Below are positions 1-6,733 of a DNA stretch of 14,830 bases, piece by piece. Every line of letters starts with the position of its first letter. Positions within the stretch are counted from its first letter, which is position 1. Under the pieces are notes generated by a model. That model did no database searches and was not told the DNA's origin. It saw nothing but the letters and a program-made list of their open reading frames with translations. The position numbers and the translations under genes are program-made. The stretch comes from JAEELC01 sp963621965 (GTDB lineage Bacteria; Bacillota_I; Bacilli_A; Acholeplasmatales; Anaeroplasmataceae), in NCBI GenBank assembly GCA_963621965.1, contig CAVFGN010000042.1, forward strand, positions 1 through 14,830. The letters run 5' to 3'.

Positions 1-97
1 ACGGAATGGCAAGGCTTTCGCCTATAATTTTATCATAGAATTTTTTTGATGTAAAGCAAAATACACAAATAATTCTGATTATTTTTTTTATTAAATC

Positions 98-165
98 TTA
101 CATAAAATTTAAATTTTAATACAAATTAAAACGAATAAAATTAATAGAATTTGATTTTTATGTAA
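98..165. repeat. AU-rich inverted repeat downstream of the phosphohexomutase gene
   Basis: TTACATAAAA (98-107) is exactly complementary to TTTTATGTAA (156-165), and pairing continues inward with a mismatch and a wobble. A transcript leaving the gene at 200 could fold here, so it may be the 3' end structure of that mRNA. The stem is almost all A-U, and on the minus strand no U-run follows it, so it is not a classical intrinsic terminator. The rest of 1-199 shows nothing else except a four-pair hairpin (AGGC/GCCT, 12-23) at the left edge, too truncated to interpret. Confidence 0.3.
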
Positions 166-199
166 TTATTATCTTTTTCAAAATTTTAATATATTACAC

Positions 200-1888
200 T
201 TATTCAGTTAGAGGTAAAACTATTGCTTTTACTTCTTCCTCTAGTTTAGCCATAAGATTATCAGCTTCATCATTTGTTTTACCTACAATTTGATAATATA
301 CTTTAAGTTTTGGTTCAGTACCAGATGGACGTAAAACAAACCAAGATCCACCTTCAAGTTCATATTTAACAACATTTGATTTAGGTAAATCTAGCTCTCC
401 TGTTTTTCCAGACAAGTAATCTACATAATTGCAGGCATCTACATTTTCTTTTCTAATTATTTTAAAAGATGGTAGGTTGATATCATTATTTTTAAAATAA
501 TCCATGGTCGAATTAATCTTTGCTTTACCTTCTAAACCTTTTAATGTGATATTTGTGATACCATCTTTATAATATCCATATTCTTTATAGATATCATCTA
601 AGGCTTCAACCATGTCTTTGCCTTGTTCATAGTAATAAGCAGCAACTTCGCATAAAAGTAAGCAAGCTTGCAAACTATCTTTATCACGTACGAAATCATC
701 AATTAAACAGCCATATGATTCTTCGAAACCAAAGAAATATTTATACTTTCCTTCAATTTTTTTAGCATTATCACCAACATATTTAAATCCTGTTAGAGAC
801 AACTTGTAATTCATATGATTCTTTTTAGCAATCTCAACAGGAAGACTTGAAGACACAATTGTTGAGAACATATAAGCTTTACTTAAATCCTCTTTATTTT
901 CTTTAGCACACTTAATTAAATAGTCATAAATAAGTGTAGCTGATTGGTTACCGGTAAGTAAAACGTACTTATCGTTATGTAAGCATCCTACACCAAGTCT
1001 ATCTGCATCAGGGTCAGTAGCTAAAACAACCTTTGCGCCTATTTCTTTTGCAAGGTTAATTGCACCTTCAAATGCTTCTTTGTTTTCTGGATTACTTGAT
1101 TTGACTTGACTAAAGTCAGGATCACAAGTCATTTGTTCTGCAACTGGAGTCACATTGTATCCGACTTCATTTAATACTCTAGGAATAAATACTTGACCTG
1201 TACCATGGAGTGGAGTATATGTGATTTTAAAATCTTTTTTTAAATCAGGTTTTCTAACAATCTTTTTTACACGATTGATATATAATTCATCCATTTCATT
1301 TCCCATAATAGTGATACCATAATCATCACTAGATAGCGGAATATTAAACATATCATTTATTGAATTAATTTCATCAATTACTTCATTAGCTTCTTCAGGT
1401 AATAATTGACATCCATCCTCATTATAAATTTTGTATCCATTATATTCCTTAGGATTATGGCTTGCAGTAATCATGATACCGCCAATTGCATGATTTTCTC
1501 TTACTGAAAATGATAACTCAGGAGTAGGACGAAGTGATTCAAATAAATAAACCTTGTAACCCATTTTAGTTAATACATGAGCAGCATCTAAAGCAAATTG
1601 ACGAGAGTAATGTCTATTATCATGAGAAATACAAACTCCTCTTTCAAGTGCATCATCATATTTAGCTAGATATCTACCAAATCCTAAAGTGGCTTTTCTA
1701 ACAATATAAATATTCATTCTGTTTGTACCAGCGCCAAGTATTCCTCTAAGGCCGCCTGTACCAAACTCTAAATCACAAGAGAAGGCTTCTTTTAGTTCAT
1801 TATCTGACATAGCGTCTAGTTCTTGTTTTAAAGTGTTGTCTAAATCCTTATAATCTTTCCACACTTTAGCTTTTTCTAAATAATTCAT
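200..1888 (-). CDS. pgcA: Phosphoglucomutase / phosphomannomutase (alpha-D-phosphohexomutase family)
   Basis: This enzyme interconverts hexose 1- and 6-phosphates through a phosphoserine, linking glycolysis to cell-wall and polysaccharide precursors. All four family signatures are visible in the 562 residues: the catalytic serine loop TASHNPKEYNGYK (Ser143), the metal-binding loop DPDADR (292-297), the sugar-binding loop GFEES (387-391) and the phosphate-binding loop RPSGTEPK (520-527). The length fits the long PgcA-type branch of Firmicutes (about 560-580 residues) rather than the 450-residue GlmM branch. The ATG at 1888 follows an AGGAG at a good distance, and a promoter lies just upstream, so the gene seems to be transcribed alone. 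No frameshift or missing motif is seen. Whether glucose or mannose phosphate is the main substrate cannot be told from sequence; the symbol follows the Bacillus name and is tentative. Confidence 0.93.
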   Translation of the reverse strand: MNYLEKAKVWKDYKDLDNTLKQELDAMSDNELKEAFSCDLEFGTGGLRGILGAGTNRMNIYIVRKATLGFGRYLAKYDDALERGVCISHDNRHYSRQFALDAAHVLTKMGYKVYLFESLRPTPELSFSVRENHAIGGIMITASHNPKEYNGYKIYNEDGCQLLPEEANEVIDEINSINDMFNIPLSSDDYGITIMGNEMDELYINRVKKIVRKPDLKKDFKITYTPLHGTGQVFIPRVLNEVGYNVTPVAEQMTCDPDFSQVKSSNPENKEAFEGAINLAKEIGAKVVLATDPDADRLGVGCLHNDKYVLLTGNQSATLIYDYLIKCAKENKEDLSKAYMFSTIVSSSLPVEIAKKNHMNYKLSLTGFKYVGDNAKKIEGKYKYFFGFEESYGCLIDDFVRDKDSLQACLLLCEVAAYYYEQGKDMVEALDDIYKEYGYYKDGITNITLKGLEGKAKINSTMDYFKNNDINLPSFKIIRKENVDACNYVDYLSGKTGELDLPKSNVVKYELEGGSWFVLRPSGTEPKLKVYYQIVGKTNDEADNLMAKLEEEVKAIVLPLTE

Positions 1889-1912
1889 TTTATAAGTCTC
1901 CTAAACGGGTAT

Positions 1913-1941
1913 ATTTTACGCTTTTATTCTCTATTTTTCAA
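1913..1941 (-). promoter_or_regulatory. Probable sigma-A promoter of the phosphohexomutase gene
   Basis: On the minus strand, TTGAAA (1936-1941) and TAAAAT (1913-1918) are separated by exactly 17 bases, each five of six to consensus. The expected start near 1906 leaves a leader of about 18 bases that holds the AGGAG ribosome binding site. Position and spacing both fit; no experimental evidence. Confidence 0.6.
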
Positions 1942-1964
1942 GATAAACAAGTTTTGAAATAAAT

Positions 1965-1985
1965 AATCAACAAATAAAATTGATT
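1965..1985. repeat. Small inverted repeat upstream of the phosphohexomutase promoter
   Basis: AATCAA (1965-1970) and TTGATT (1980-1985) form a 6-bp inverted repeat with a 9-base spacer, about 23 bases upstream of the proposed -35 box. It could be an operator or activator site, or chance in AT-rich DNA. Confidence 0.2.
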
Positions 1986-2041
1986 GTAAATTATAGAGAT
2001 TAAAAAAAATTTATATAATTTGTTTTTTCGATATTAATAAT

Positions 2042-2100
2042 AAAAATGGTACTAAAAGTTTAAGTGTTTAATAATTTAAACATATAATTCTAGTACCATT
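2042..2100 (-). terminator. Long-stem intrinsic terminator after coaX
   Basis: AATGGTACTA (2045-2054) pairs perfectly with TAGTACCATT (2091-2100), with a second inner inverted repeat (GTTTAA/TTAAAC) between them. On the minus strand the stem is followed by UUUUU (2042-2046). It lies directly after the coaX stop codon and separates that unit from the downstream phosphohexomutase promoter. Confidence 0.7.
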
Positions 2101-2113
2101 ATGTAGTTATTTA

Positions 2114-2863
2114 TTATTTTATATTTTTAAGATATATTTGAAGTAATCCTTTAAGCGTTAAATTAGGATCAAGTATAATTTTATTCTTGCATAAAGGAAT
2201 AATTATACTTGCAAGACCTCCAGTAGCTACGACCTCAAGATTATCATTATTAATTTCTTCTTTAATACGATTAATCATTTGATCAACTTGACAAGCAGAA
2301 CCATAAATTACACCTGATTGCATACAATTAATTGTATTCTTACAAAGAATCGTTTTTGGAGTTTGTAATTCAATTTCAGGAAGTAAAGCTGCTTTACTTG
2401 TTAAAGCTTTCATTGAAATTGATACCCCCGGCGCAATTGATAATCCTAAAAAATTATTATCCTTTTGATAAATATATTTTGTAGCTGTACCTAAATCTAT
2501 TATTAATGACTCTTTATAAGTGATGTTTGCGCCTGCTACATCACATATAATATCGCTTCCTACTTCACGAGGATTATCTGTTTTTATTTGAACTCCTGTT
2601 TTAACACCTGGTCCTAAAACAGTAGCTTCAAGTGAGTAATAAGCTCTAAACATTTTAACTAATGCACTTGTTACTTGAGGAACAACGGATGCAATAATTA
2701 CATCATCAAAATTATTTTCTTTAATAAGTGCATTAAACATTAAAAAATATTCATCACTTGATCTATCACTTAAAGTTTTCATTCTAAAAGTTTTTGTTAT
2801 TTGATTGTTTTCTACTAAACCATAACAAATGTTGCTATTACCTATATCTACTAATAAAAACAT
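2114..2863 (-). CDS. coaX: Type III pantothenate kinase (CoaX)
   Basis: CoaX phosphorylates pantothenate with ATP, the first step of coenzyme A synthesis. It belongs to the ASKHA (acetate and sugar kinase/Hsc70/actin) fold and is unrelated to CoaA-type kinases. The 249 residues carry the family motifs: the N-terminal nucleotide loop VDIGNSN (5-11), the pantothenate-side segment GPGVKTG (84-90), REVGSD with the conserved Asp104, the second phosphate loop DLGTATKY (123-130), SIAPGVSISMKAL (142-154) and ATGG (213-216). The ATG at 2863 is preceded by a strong AAAGGAG site. It lies 56 bases after the ECF transporter gene, with no convincing terminator between, so the two are probably co-transcribed. 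A weak TATAAT-like box at 2912-2917 lacks a good -35 partner. Length and motifs are normal. Confidence 0.95.
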   Translation of the reverse strand: MFLLVDIGNSNICYGLVENNQITKTFRMKTLSDRSSDEYFLMFNALIKENNFDDVIIASVVPQVTSALVKMFRAYYSLEATVLGPGVKTGVQIKTDNPREVGSDIICDVAGANITYKESLIIDLGTATKYIYQKDNNFLGLSIAPGVSISMKALTSKAALLPEIELQTPKTILCKNTINCMQSGVIYGSACQVDQMINRIKEEINNDNLEVVATGGLASIIIPLCKNKIILDPNLTLKGLLQIYLKNIK

Positions 2864-2919
2864 AAAATATCTCCTTTAAAATACATATAAAGTTATATTG
2901 GCTTATGATATATTATAAC

Positions 2920-3606
2920 TTATTTTAAATCACTATATGTATTAAAACTTGTATTGTTATTCTCTTCTTCTATTTCAAGAGAACTAAAATCATTTGAAAA
3001 TCCTAGATTATAGTTTCTAGTAATTACTTTTAAAATTGTTAAAACAGCTGGTGTTAATACTACATTTAAAACAAATTCAATTGCAAAGTTTGTAGTAAAT
3101 ACTGCACCAAATATCACTCCAAATGCGCCCTTTGTTGATTCAAGGCCAAATATAGAGTAGAAAAATATAGAAGCACCGCAAACAAAAATGAGTGTATTAA
3201 CAATAGGAATAATTAAGCATGAAACTACTACTGCTAATATTATATAAAATCTTTTTTTCTTTGTATCTTTTTCTTTATTTGCAAAGTATGATATTCCTTT
3301 ATATAAAAGACCAGATAATAATCCGGCAATACCTGTTTTTAATAGGCATAATACAATTGTAACAAATGGGTTAACTGCAATAAATGCTTGTGAAGCAAAT
3401 AATACAACACAACCCATTACTGCACCTAAGTATAATCCTGCTACAGGGCCATATAAAATAGCTCCCAATGCGATTGGTGTAAGTGCTAATGTAATATTAA
3501 CTGTACCGATTGTGATATAGTTTCCACAAACTTGTAAAATGATTACAAGGGCAGTTAATATTGAAAGACCAACTAAACGTTTAATCTTTAAACTGTTTTT
3601 ATTCAT
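2920..3606 (-). CDS. ECF transporter S component, probably for pantothenate
   Basis: This is a hydrophobic protein of 228 residues with about six membrane segments (roughly 10-27, 34-50, 53-72, 80-104, 120-142 and 162-196). Features such as ALTPIALGAILYGPVAGLYLG fit the substrate-binding S subunits of energy-coupling-factor vitamin transporters. Such proteins need the shared EcfA/EcfA'/EcfT module, which is not in this window. Because coaX follows directly, I infer pantothenate as the substrate; the sequence itself does not prove this, and since the pyr operon lies just upstream a nucleobase or another vitamin is an alternative. The C-terminal tail (about 197-228) is hydrophilic and acidic, with an EIEEENNN stretch, and makes the protein slightly longer than many S subunits. 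The ATG at 3606 follows AGAGG. The gene has its own promoter and lies beyond the pyr terminator. Confidence 0.8.
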   Translation of the reverse strand: MNKNSLKIKRLVGLSILTALVIILQVCGNYITIGTVNITLALTPIALGAILYGPVAGLYLGAVMGCVVLFASQAFIAVNPFVTIVLCLLKTGIAGLLSGLLYKGISYFANKEKDTKKKRFYIILAVVVSCLIIPIVNTLIFVCGASIFFYSIFGLESTKGAFGVIFGAVFTTNFAIEFVLNVVLTPAVLTILKVITRNYNLGFSNDFSSLEIEEENNNTSFNTYSDLK

Positions 3607-3656
3607 TTTTTACCTCTTTCTAGTCTCAAAACTTTGAGTACCATAAGCCGTTTAAT

Positions 3657-3684
3657 ATTATATACTCATTAATTTTAATTTGAA
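3657..3684 (-). promoter_or_regulatory. Probable sigma-A promoter of the ECF transporter / coaX unit
   Basis: The minus strand has a perfect TATAAT (3657-3662) and a TTCAAA (3679-3684; four of six to consensus) with a 16-base spacer. The predicted start near 3650 gives a leader of about 44 bases, too short for a known vitamin riboswitch. That leader contains a small CUCAA/UUGAG hairpin just before the ribosome binding site. Confidence 0.6.
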
Positions 3685-3694
3685 AGAGAAATTT

Positions 3695-3726
3695 AAAAAG
3701 ATTGACTAGAAATTCTAATCAATCTT
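3695..3726 (-). terminator. Intrinsic terminator of the pyr operon
   Basis: The minus-strand transcript forms a stem of about 13 pairs (arms within 3698-3711 and 3713-3726, one G-U pair, loop of about three bases) followed by five U (3695-3699). It starts 33 bases after the pyrE stop codon and ends before the promoter of the next unit, so it marks the 3' end of the pyrimidine operon. Confidence 0.8.
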
Positions 3727-3759
3727 GTATTTTAAAATATTTAATTATAGATAGTATTA

Positions 3760-4398
3760 CTATTTACTTTGCCAATCTGAGTTAGGATCTTGTTGGAAAG
3801 CTTTTAATTTAGATAAATCTTCGCTTGTAATATAATTTTCACTTACAGCTTGTTCAATTAACGCAGTAAAATTGGATAACGAATGATTTACTACATTTGC
3901 TTCTTCTAAATTCTTTAGACCTGATGCAAGTTCATAGGTAAATATTGAAGCAATACCTAAAACATTACATCCTGCTTCACGTAAGATATTACATACTTCA
4001 ATTGAAGAACCAGCAGTTGAGATTAAATCTTCAATAACTACAACATCTTTACCAACAGGTACTACGCCTTCAATTTGATTCTTTCTACCATGATCTTTAG
4101 CACCACTTCTAACATAGCCCATAGGGAGACCTAAAATTTCAGAAACGTATGCAGCATGTGCAATACCAGCTGTAGATGTTCCCATTACACACTCACATGT
4201 AGGATAAAACTTCTTAATAATTGAAGCAAGACCATTTTCAACAACATGTCTTACATCTAAGTAAGATAATGTTAAACGGTTATCACAATAGATTGGACTT
4301 TTAATACCACTAGCCCATGTGAATGGATCATTAGGGCGTAAGAATACAGCCTTAATTTTTAGTAAATTTGATGCAACTTTTTTTTCGATGATATCCAT
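3760..4398 (-). CDS. pyrE: Orotate phosphoribosyltransferase
   Basis: PyrE joins orotate to PRPP to make orotidine 5'-monophosphate, the fifth step of UMP synthesis. The 212 residues include the PRPP-binding motif VVVIEDLISTAGSS (119-132) and the catalytic-loop region RSGAKDHGRKNQIEG (97-111) with its conserved lysines and histidine. The motif reads STAGS where many relatives have STGGS, probably a harmless change. It is the last gene of the operon: its ATG starts one base after the pyrF stop, and its AAGGAG site lies in the last codons of pyrF, so translation is probably coupled. A strong terminator follows. Confidence 0.95.
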   Translation of the reverse strand: MDIIEKKVASNLLKIKAVFLRPNDPFTWASGIKSPIYCDNRLTLSYLDVRHVVENGLASIIKKFYPTCECVMGTSTAGIAHAAYVSEILGLPMGYVRSGAKDHGRKNQIEGVVPVGKDVVVIEDLISTAGSSIEVCNILREAGCNVLGIASIFTYELASGLKNLEEANVVNHSLSNFTALIEQAVSENYITSEDLSKLKAFQQDPNSDWQSK

Positions 4399-4399
4399 A

Positions 4400-5095
4400 T
4401 TAATTAAACTCCTTTAAACATCTTTCATATGCTAAAACAGGATTTTCACTACCTGTTATACTTCTGCCTACAACAATATATGTTGCTTTGTTTTCTTTTG
4501 CAAACTCTGGTGTAGCAACTCTCTTTTGGTCACCCTTTGCGTCTCCTAATAATCTAATACCAGGGCACACAGAAATTAAATTAAGATCATGAATAGACTT
4601 AGCTTCATATGCTGAACATACAACGCCGTCAAGTCCTGCTTCACGCGCATTCTTTGCATAAACAAGTGCTGTATCTTTTACAGACTTAGAAGAGTCAACT
4701 AAAAGTTCATTATGTAAAATCTCTTCGTTAATTGAAGTTAAAACTGTAACTGCAATTAACTTAGTATTTTTTCCGTTAGTTGATTCGTTTAACCCTTCAC
4801 GTGCAGCACGCATCATTTCTATTCCGCCTTCTGCATGAACATTTGTAATATCAACACCAAGCTCACCAATTTGTTTCATTGCTTTTTTTACTGTATTAGG
4901 AATATCGTGAAGTTTTAGATCTAAAAATATTTTAAAGCCTTTTTCTTTTAGTTCTTTTACTAAAGATGGTCCTTCTTTATAGTACATTTCCATACCAATT
5001 TTCAAATATGGATTAAGTCCTTCAAAATCCTTTAAAAAGTCAAATAACTTTTCCTTAGAATCAAAATCGCAAGCGATAATTACATTATTATTCAT
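4400..5095 (-). CDS. pyrF: Orotidine 5'-phosphate decarboxylase
   Basis: PyrF decarboxylates OMP to UMP, the last step of the pathway. With the chosen start it has 231 residues, usual for the bacterial form. The catalytic segment DLKLHDIPNT (59-68; Asp59, Lys61, Asp64) is intact, as are the C-terminal phosphate-binding parts CPGIRL and VVGRSI. I place the start at the ATG at 5095, giving MNNNVIIACD, because an AAAGG site lies nine bases upstream and the family begins here. A longer reading from 5113 would need a TTG start and gives an unconserved extension. With this start the gene overlaps the end of pyrD by eight bases, implying coupled translation. Confidence 0.94.
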   Translation of the reverse strand: MNNNVIIACDFDSKEKLFDFLKDFEGLNPYLKIGMEMYYKEGPSLVKELKEKGFKIFLDLKLHDIPNTVKKAMKQIGELGVDITNVHAEGGIEMMRAAREGLNESTNGKNTKLIAVTVLTSINEEILHNELLVDSSKSVKDTALVYAKNAREAGLDGVVCSAYEAKSIHDLNLISVCPGIRLLGDAKGDQKRVATPEFAKENKATYIVVGRSITGSENPVLAYERCLKEFN

Positions 5096-6005
5096 ATTTA
5101 TGTGCCTTTCCAATAATATCTTCTAAATTATCTATATTTAATTCTTTCATTACACGAGGTAAATCCTCAATAATCTTTTTACAAGCAAGTGGATCAATTA
5201 AGTTTTGACTACCTATCATAACTAAACTAGCTCCCGCATACATCATCTCAATAACGTCATACGCACTACTTACACCACCCATACCAATAAGCGGAACATT
5301 AACGTTTTGATAAACTTCATAAACCATTCTTAAAGCTACAGGATAAATTCCAGGTCCGGAATAACCACCTTTTTTTACAGAGATTATTGGTTTGGCTGTT
5401 TTTAAATCAAAACGCATACCTACAAGTGTATTAATAAGTGAAATTGCATCAGCTCCTGCTTTTTCGCAAGCTACAGCCATCTCTACAATATTAGTTACAT
5501 TAGGACTGAGTTTTACAATGATTGGTTTTGTGCAAACTTTCTTAATTTCTTTAATTAAGTTACTTGCAATATTAGGATCAACTCCAAACGCCATACCTCC
5601 ACCCTTTACATTAGGGCAAGATATATTAAGTTCTATTGCAAACACCTTATCAACATTGTTAAACTTTGCGCAAGTTTCTACGTATTCGCTTACACTATGT
5701 CCACCTACATTTGCAATTACTAAATCATTGTATACTTTATTAAGTTTTCCAAGTTCTTCGCTAATTACCTTATCAACCCCAGGATTTTGCAAACCTATTG
5801 CATTAATTAATCCATTAGGACATTCTGCAATACGTGGTAGGGGATTTCCGTATCTAGGGTTTAGCGTTGTACCTTTAAGCGAAATTGAGCCAAGGCAATT
5901 GATATCATAAAAATCAGCAAATTCATAACCAAAACCAAAAGTACCTGAGGCAGGAATGATTGGATTTTTAAATGATTTATTTAAAAATTTAATTTCTAAA
6001 CTCAT
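5088..6005 (-). CDS. pyrD: Dihydroorotate dehydrogenase B, catalytic FMN subunit
   Basis: This is the FMN subunit of the class 1B enzyme, which oxidises dihydroorotate to orotate and passes electrons through PyrK to NAD+. The 305 residues show the opening PIIPASGTFGFG (15-26), Lys44 in SLKGTT, the substrate loop NAIGLQNPG (68-76), and the class 1 catalytic cysteine in NISCPNVKGGG (Cys130). Class 1 uses Cys as base, unlike the Ser of membrane-bound class 2. PyrK encoded next to it confirms the 1B type. The ATG at 6005 overlaps the pyrK stop as ATGA, and a GAGGTG site lies inside the pyrK end. The enzyme is expected to be a cytosolic PyrD2-PyrK2 heterotetramer. Confidence 0.96.
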   Translation of the reverse strand: MSLEIKFLNKSFKNPIIPASGTFGFGYEFADFYDINCLGSISLKGTTLNPRYGNPLPRIAECPNGLINAIGLQNPGVDKVISEELGKLNKVYNDLVIANVGGHSVSEYVETCAKFNNVDKVFAIELNISCPNVKGGGMAFGVDPNIASNLIKEIKKVCTKPIIVKLSPNVTNIVEMAVACEKAGADAISLINTLVGMRFDLKTAKPIISVKKGGYSGPGIYPVALRMVYEVYQNVNVPLIGMGGVSSAYDVIEMMYAGASLVMIGSQNLIDPLACKKIIEDLPRVMKELNIDNLEDIIGKAHKYE

Positions 6006-6730
6006 AGAATCACCTCGCTTGCATTAAATACAGGTCCTTCTTTACATACACGCTTAACACCATTCTTAGTTTCAATTGAACATCCCATGCATGCACCAAA
6101 TCCACAACCCATACGAGCTTCAAGTGAAACTTCACCATTTGTACAATATAAAGTTAAGAACTTTAGCATAATTTGTGGTCCGCACGCATAATAGTAATCA
6201 AAGTCTACATCATTTTCTTTAAGATAAGCTACAGGATTTCCTTTAAATCCAAATGAACCATCATCTGTTGTAACAATAACGTTACCTAATTTAGAAAACT
6301 CATTAATATAACATACTTCGTTTTCATTTTTAAAACCAAGAATAATTGTAGGCTTAATATTTTTATTATTAAAATCTTTGGCTAGTTTATATAAAGGCGC
6401 AATACCAATTCCGCCGCCAATTAATAAAGGTTTCTTAGAATCTTTATTAATAAATCCATTACCAAGGCCTAAGATAGTAGGTATATTATCCCCTTTTTTA
6501 TATTTAGTTAGGTCACGTGTACCATGACCTAACACTTTATATAAAAATTTAACTGTCTTTGAGTCAACATCATGAATTGAAATAGGACGACGTAGATAAT
6601 AATTATTCAATTTTAATTCTGCAAATTCGCCACTATTTTTAATTTCACTAACATCACCAGTTAACGTAAGTAAATAGATATCATTTTTGATATTTATATT
6701 TTCAACAACTTCAAGAATAACTTCTTTCAC
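6002..6730 (-). CDS. pyrK: Dihydroorotate dehydrogenase B, electron-transfer subunit
   Basis: PyrK carries FAD and a 2Fe-2S cluster and moves electrons from PyrD to NAD+. Within 242 residues are the FAD-binding RRPIS (47-51), a glycine-rich nucleotide-binding GGGIGIAPLY segment, and the C-terminal cluster ligands Cys209, Cys214, Cys217 and Cys229 in the ferredoxin-reductase-like pattern C-x4-C-x2-C-x11-C. The start is GTG at 6730, three bases after the carB stop, with GAGG eight bases upstream. No better ATG start exists in frame, making this the only non-ATG start chosen in the window. The end overlaps pyrD by four bases. Confidence 0.95.
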   Translation of the reverse strand: MKEVILEVVENINIKNDIYLLTLTGDVSEIKNSGEFAELKLNNYYLRRPISIHDVDSKTVKFLYKVLGHGTRDLTKYKKGDNIPTILGLGNGFINKDSKKPLLIGGGIGIAPLYKLAKDFNNKNIKPTIILGFKNENEVCYINEFSKLGNVIVTTDDGSFGFKGNPVAYLKENDVDFDYYYACGPQIMLKFLTLYCTNGEVSLEARMGCGFGACMGCSIETKNGVKRVCKEGPVFNASEVIL

Positions 6731-6733
6731 TTT

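Noticed and set aside
1..35. Possible edge of a structured RNA
   Set aside because: The AGGC/GCCT hairpin at 12-23 resembles a piece of a structured RNA or terminator, but only 35 bases are available and no family could be recognised.
3607..3656. Possible riboswitch in the leader of the ECF transporter gene
   Set aside because: The predicted leader is only about 44 bases, with one small hairpin. No known vitamin or CoA riboswitch core was recognised.
5096..5113. N-terminal extension of pyrF starting at 5113
   Set aside because: The codon is TTG, the extra six residues are not family-like, and a well-spaced AAAGG serves the ATG at 5095.
5392..5910. Open frame of 172 codons on the plus strand
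   Set aside because: It lies entirely antisense within pyrD, whose catalytic motifs are all present on the other strand. It has no recognisable domain and is a shadow of pyrD codon use.
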